In this document: positions 23,001-25,846 of the stretch, in pieces
How positions within the stretch are numbered: position 1 is the stretch's first letter
Layout of the letters: each line of letters opens with the position of its first letter
Source: a virus
Length of the DNA stretch: 25,846 nucleotides
IMG/VR virus record: IMGVR_UViG_3300025108_000339
Location: 1-25,846 of that record
Reading direction: 5' to 3' (one strand)
Translations under genes and position numbers: made by a program
Notes under the pieces: model-generated
Database searches by the model: none
What the model was told of the DNA's origin: nothing
Seen by the model: only the letters and a program-made list of their open reading frames with translations

Positions 23001-24215
23001 TATGCTTTTAAACCTTATAGTAAATATGATGATGCAGAGATTCTAGAAGCGTTAAGCAAGAAAGGTATAACTGATCTGCCGATTGAACAAGCTCATCAGA
23101 AGTTTATCAGTCTTCGACATGAGGCTAAAGGTAGACTTGCTGCTGCTAGTTTCTTTACTATGGGTGCTTACAACGCATTCATTAATGATCGTATTACTGG
23201 TGATGGTCACTGGGATCCAAAAGTTCAACGTGCTAGAGAGAAGAATGGTAACTGGAAATCACGTACCTACACCTTCCCTACTGGTCACCAAGTTAGCTAT
23301 GCTGGTTTAGGACCTATTGCTGACCTGGTTGCTACTGCAGTCAACGCTTTGGATAACTATGAGACCCTAGGTGAAGAAGGTATTGAAACTATTGGTCAAA
23401 AGATCTCGTTCTTCTTAGGTGCTAACCTAAAAGAGAAGGTCATGATGGATAGTCTCAAGACAACTCTTGACATGTTTAGTGGTAACGAGGGTGCTATTAA
23501 CCGTTGGACAGCAGGTATGATGAATGATTTTATTCCTGGTGCTGGACAACGTACTGAATGGGGTCGTTTGATGACGCCTGAGCGTCGTGAACTTAACCGT
23601 ACTATGGATGGTTACTTCCGTAATAAGAACAAGTTTGCTGATACGTTTGTCCCTGAAGAACAACGCTTGCCTATTTCTTACGACTGGTTGCATGGTGATA
23701 AAGTGGATGGCACTGAGTCCTTCTTGATTCGTTTGAACAACACTTACAACCGTGGTTTTACTATTAGTGAAAAAGAAAGTCCTGAGCACCGGTTCTTAAC
23801 AGCAGTTGAGTATAATGCTGAACCTGCTTTTAGCACTGATCCTAGCACTGGTATTGAATACACTAATACCGAACGTTCTGAACTAAAACGTCTTGTAGGA
23901 CAAGAAAAGAACTTCCTTAAGGCTGTTCGTCGTATCATGGACAAGCACGTTGATTCTCTTGATAAACTGGAGGATTACCGTAAACAAGGTTATAACAACA
24001 CACAGCTACCTGTAGATAAGTTCCTGTTTATACATATTGAACTAGATGAAGAACTTAATCGAGCTGTAAAAGACGCACGTGACCGACTCTCAACACGTGA
24101 TCGTTTACAGACTGAAGCTTGGATTCGCGATGCGAATGTCCAACGTGCAGCAAAAGGTGAGCCGCCATTAACCTTTGAAGCACAGCAGTTCTTACGCGAC
24201 TCTGTAAACAAGTAA
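20034..24215 (+). CDS. Large internal core protein, T7 gp16-like
   Basis: 1393 residues (T7 gp16: 1318). The N-terminal 100 residues are acidic and low in complexity (EKEREELREQVFKDAQ, then EETATAEKTEEPKEK), without the N-terminal transglycosylase of T7 gp16. The rest is long helical segments; the PRNNGNALSLFAKKYNPISPLVAG region and later GYFRNKNKFADTFVPEEQRLP resemble the C-terminal half of gp16-like proteins. It would be ejected to build the trans-envelope channel and help DNA entry. Identified by size, position and general composition rather than by a sharp motif. Confidence 0.8.
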   Translation: MDLEEYSAEDRLADLEKEREELREQVFKDAQLDKLDNPEGPTVVNSPAEETATAEKTEEPKEKSATADGPTFDEAFPGSTDTESFNYRDVNPDGTTRLRPKAGPNREDEIIGPTREPGRYEPGGYQPGTIMDPEVGSPLRGVAEATQGISAGLGDWFTSEINKLQWAGVQVPRPANVNSELQDAMRDATAVLAPTLSYFFGAKRGLKNIHAKGIAPKKLQALGNDPAFKMLSDFGLSQGVGAYVDSTSYQSLEDHNIAGMLKKNWPKFWQNKLPNWLATSDAEGTDSFRHKNRLESGALGTVTEAIGSLARLTKAVVKTEAFSMKWLPRSERSSMLNRLAGRSKETVHETNLRTLADAADAKNKALDDLGAYYLSKVDPDAPITKPIKGVHRLWDMADEAMRTVDDGGIPGAMTDMARVARSAGTQNGRLRSVVSSVTLKYGLEPENMARGFLLDEATKQLAETDGWDVVIANYGKLSYEDITKTATSVAETLLEPGAEPGFLVKILDKFSQVTEEGVKRLDPIGQSALKKAIKGYENKMYTLARHIAGATLDTSLAGQVSDTAETVLENLSADSAKHLLEEMFDRFEVLMVHQRMNQWAGKNTMLNPDRMDSFKTLMKNNPEEMKRALKAEEIAQVQALQNTMAEAKDMVGKFREIAEENPAYLKPFLEQSDYANGNVANLRNLYAEYKELMGTWHKAFYDGKPEIPSMVVQAGWSNVMNSKLSAFSTPLSAKIGNTGGLLQKWTGMYSGALMSGDMYSLRRAHHAYGAMSETFGLAQKAYNETLYKLSTQPAKAFQEMRPDVALKIDDRMSFVESMAEAAMEEGNDGPMILVQQLKAMQDFALHPVMRFNSNVMSADDAWAQAYLANIQARFDAFDAVHGKIQLKDFVKEGLNKKEMFDEAYKIASAKIFDENGRVVDKRVIFDTKEVAMQLDNSVSKGFSWLTRRLPILRSVFTFPRNNGNALSLFAKKYNPISPLVAGFGDDLYNYAFKPYSKYDDAEILEALSKKGITDLPIEQAHQKFISLRHEAKGRLAAASFFTMGAYNAFINDRITGDGHWDPKVQRAREKNGNWKSRTYTFPTGHQVSYAGLGPIADLVATAVNALDNYETLGEEGIETIGQKISFFLGANLKEKVMMDSLKTTLDMFSGNEGAINRWTAGMMNDFIPGAGQRTEWGRLMTPERRELNRTMDGYFRNKNKFADTFVPEEQRLPISYDWLHGDKVDGTESFLIRLNNTYNRGFTISEKESPEHRFLTAVEYNAEPAFSTDPSTGIEYTNTERSELKRLVGQEKNFLKAVRRIMDKHVDSLDKLEDYRKQGYNNTQLPVDKFLFIHIELDEELNRAVKDARDRLSTRDRLQTEAWIRDANVQRAAKGEPPLTFEAQQFLRDSVNK

Positions 24216-24227
24216 TGCTAATTTCTG

Positions 24228-25787
24228 ATGGCAACTACACAAAATGAACATAATGGAAACGGTACACTACGCCGTTTCTCTTTTACTTTCCCATATATTA
24301 AAGAAGATGATGTAAAAGTTCAGGTCCGTACCTCAAACGCTGACGTTACAGACATCGCATCTAATACCTATACGTTCCCTTCTGCCACTGAAATCCAATT
24401 TAGTGCTGTTACTGAAACTACTTTTCAAGAATCTACGGGTGCACCTAAATCAGGTGTAACTGTCCGTATCTTTAGAGACACTGATCTTGATACTGAGCGT
24501 GTTACGTTCTTCCCTGGTTCTTCTATTAGAGCACAGGATTTAAATGATAACACGCTGCAAAACCTGTATGCTAGCCAAGAACGTCAGAACCGAGCGGTAG
24601 ATAGTACCGGTGGTACAATGACTGGTGACTTGTTAATGCTCCAGTCAAACCTTAGATTTGAAGGTGCAACTGCTGACGATTTTGAAACTACACTGACGGT
24701 TACTGATCCAACTGCTGATCGGACAATTACTCTGCCTAACCAATCTGGCACAGTTCCTGTCTTAGCAGCTGCATCTAATACTCAGATTACTGCTACCCCA
24801 GAAGAACTAAATACCCTTGATGGTTATACTGGTGACCATACCGATCTCAACAAACTTGACGGTTTTACTGATGGCACTGTTACTGCTTCAAAAGTAGTAA
24901 TAGTTGACGGAAATAAAGATATTGATGGATTCCGCAATGTAACTGCAACTGGCGAAATCGCTGGTTCTACTGGTAATTTTAGTAGCACTGTAACTGTTGC
25001 TACTCCTACTGCTGATGGACATGCAGCAACTAAAGAATATGTTGACGATGTTGCAATTGCCGCTATTCCAGATAGTGACAAAGGTGATATTACTGTTACC
25101 AATAGTGGTGCTACATGGACTATTGATAATGGTGCAGTCACCTACGCCAAAATGCAGGACGTTTCTGCTACAGACCGTCTACTTGGTCGTGATACTGCAG
25201 GAGCTGGTGATGTAGAGGAGATTGCACCTGCTGCAGTTCGCACTATGTTGAACGTAGCCGATGGTGCTAACAACTACAGTCACCCAAACCACAGTGGTGA
25301 TGTAACTTCTACTGGTGACGGTGCAACTGTAATTGCTGACGATGCAGTTACCTACGCTAAATTACAGAATGTAGCTGCAAATAGCATTCTTGGTAATAAC
25401 ACTGGTAGTGCTGCAAATGCTATTGAACTTACAGCTGCACAAGTTAGAGCTTTAGCTGCAGCAGCTGGTACTGGTACTGTTAACACCTTTAGCCGCACTC
25501 AATCCGTTACTCCTGAAGTAGAAGCAACGGGTGCTATTGATTTTACTCAAAGCAACTTTATTGAACTTGGCACTGGTGATTATTCTAGTGCAACTGTCAC
25601 TCAAACAGTAATTGGCACATCTGGATTACTTTATTGCGATACTGCTGCTCCTAGTGCTTTACCTGCTGTTTTAAAACATCCAGCTGGTACTTATACTGCT
25701 CCCACTGCATTTCCAGCTGTTGCTCCTTGGTATCAAGCTGAAACCGATGAAATCCTCGTGGGGAGTTGGACACAGGGGATTGCCTAA
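24228..25787 (+). CDS. Tail fibre, T7 gp17-like N-terminus
   Basis: 519 residues. The first ~150 match the T7 fibre anchor: RRFSFTFPYIKEDDVKVQV, FFPGSSIRAQDLNDNTLQNLYASQERQNRAVD, then GGTMTGDLLM. A shaft follows with TADRTITLPNQSGTVPV and ATPEELNTLDGYTGDH. Two diverged repeats are seen, AVTYAKMQDVSATDRLLG and AVTYAKLQNVAANSILGN, common in phage fibres. The C-terminus (about 430-519) has a different, hydrophobic/Thr-rich composition and could be the receptor-binding tip or the attachment point of the next protein. The stop overlaps the next ATG (TAATG). Confidence 0.88.
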   Translation: MATTQNEHNGNGTLRRFSFTFPYIKEDDVKVQVRTSNADVTDIASNTYTFPSATEIQFSAVTETTFQESTGAPKSGVTVRIFRDTDLDTERVTFFPGSSIRAQDLNDNTLQNLYASQERQNRAVDSTGGTMTGDLLMLQSNLRFEGATADDFETTLTVTDPTADRTITLPNQSGTVPVLAAASNTQITATPEELNTLDGYTGDHTDLNKLDGFTDGTVTASKVVIVDGNKDIDGFRNVTATGEIAGSTGNFSSTVTVATPTADGHAATKEYVDDVAIAAIPDSDKGDITVTNSGATWTIDNGAVTYAKMQDVSATDRLLGRDTAGAGDVEEIAPAAVRTMLNVADGANNYSHPNHSGDVTSTGDGATVIADDAVTYAKLQNVAANSILGNNTGSAANAIELTAAQVRALAAAAGTGTVNTFSRTQSVTPEVEATGAIDFTQSNFIELGTGDYSSATVTQTVIGTSGLLYCDTAAPSALPAVLKHPAGTYTAPTAFPAVAPWYQAETDEILVGSWTQGIA

Positions 25788-25846
25788 TGGATTACGCAAA
25801 TTATTGGGCGTCTGCTACAGCAACAGCAGACCTTGGCGACACTATT
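25787..25846 (+). CDS. Start of an unidentified gene downstream of the fibre (partial)
   Basis: Twenty codons, MDYANYWASATATADLGDTI, open to the window end. The ATG overlaps the fibre stop as TAATG, which supports translation by coupling. Too short to name; the place suggests another fibre or adhesion component. Confidence 0.55.
   Translation, partial: MDYANYWASATATADLGDTI

Noticed and set aside
1-25846. tRNA genes, CRISPR arrays, insertion sequences, integrase or attachment site
   Set aside because: None recognised by eye on either strand; T7-type promoter consensus (TAATACGACTCACTATA) also not seen.

Overview
This window is part of the genome of a T7-like cyanophage (a marine cyanopodovirus of the P-SSP7/Syn5 type). 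The basis is gene content and order: DNA polymerase C-terminus, endonuclease VII, gp6-like 5'-3' exonuclease, ribonucleotide reductase, gp8 portal, gp9 scaffold, photosystem gene psbA and hli, gp10 capsid, gp11/gp12 tail tube, gp14/gp15/gp16 internal core proteins and a gp17-like fibre. All genes are on the + strand and tightly packed, often with start codons overlapping the previous stop. An NblA-like gene points to a phycobilisome-containing host, so marine Synechococcus is more likely than Prochlorococcus.

Layout. Bases 1-1259 carry the end of the replication and nuclease block. Bases 1213-1920 hold three small metabolic genes that overlap one another out of frame: an NblA-like phycobilisome-degradation adaptor, a DUF3310 protein and a MazG-like nucleotide pyrophosphohydrolase. 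Bases 1920-4009 encode a compact two-subunit ribonucleotide reductase (RNR). Bases 4020-7060 hold two small proteins, the portal, another small protein and the scaffold. psbA (D1) and hli follow at 7068-8317, then three tiny lysine-rich genes, a secreted outer-membrane-barrel-like protein and two more small genes (to 9528). Bases 9535-12070 form the capsid region: small putative virion proteins and the major capsid gene, arranged as two units. Each unit starts with the same GC-rich leader element (TTGGCCCTACGGGA plus a palindromic hairpin) and ends at a terminator-like hairpin. From 12078 to the end come the tail tube, internal core proteins, fibre and the start of one further gene.

How the genes fit together. 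The early/middle genes look set up to degrade host DNA, clean up the nucleotide pool and reduce ribonucleotides to supply phage DNA synthesis. NblA-like protein (antenna removal), D1 and the high-light-inducible protein (HLIP) would together re-tune host photosynthesis during infection. The late block builds the virion. The most interesting points are the NblA-like gene hidden between overlapping frames, the repeated leader-terminator cassettes around the capsid gene, a long hairpin inside hli, a phage-encoded outer-membrane-type protein, an RNR beta subunit with Leu where the radical Tyr should be, and three related beta-rich modules inserted in the gp12-like nozzle. There is no stretch over 300 bases without a gene. 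I saw no tRNA, CRISPR array, insertion sequence or integrase.
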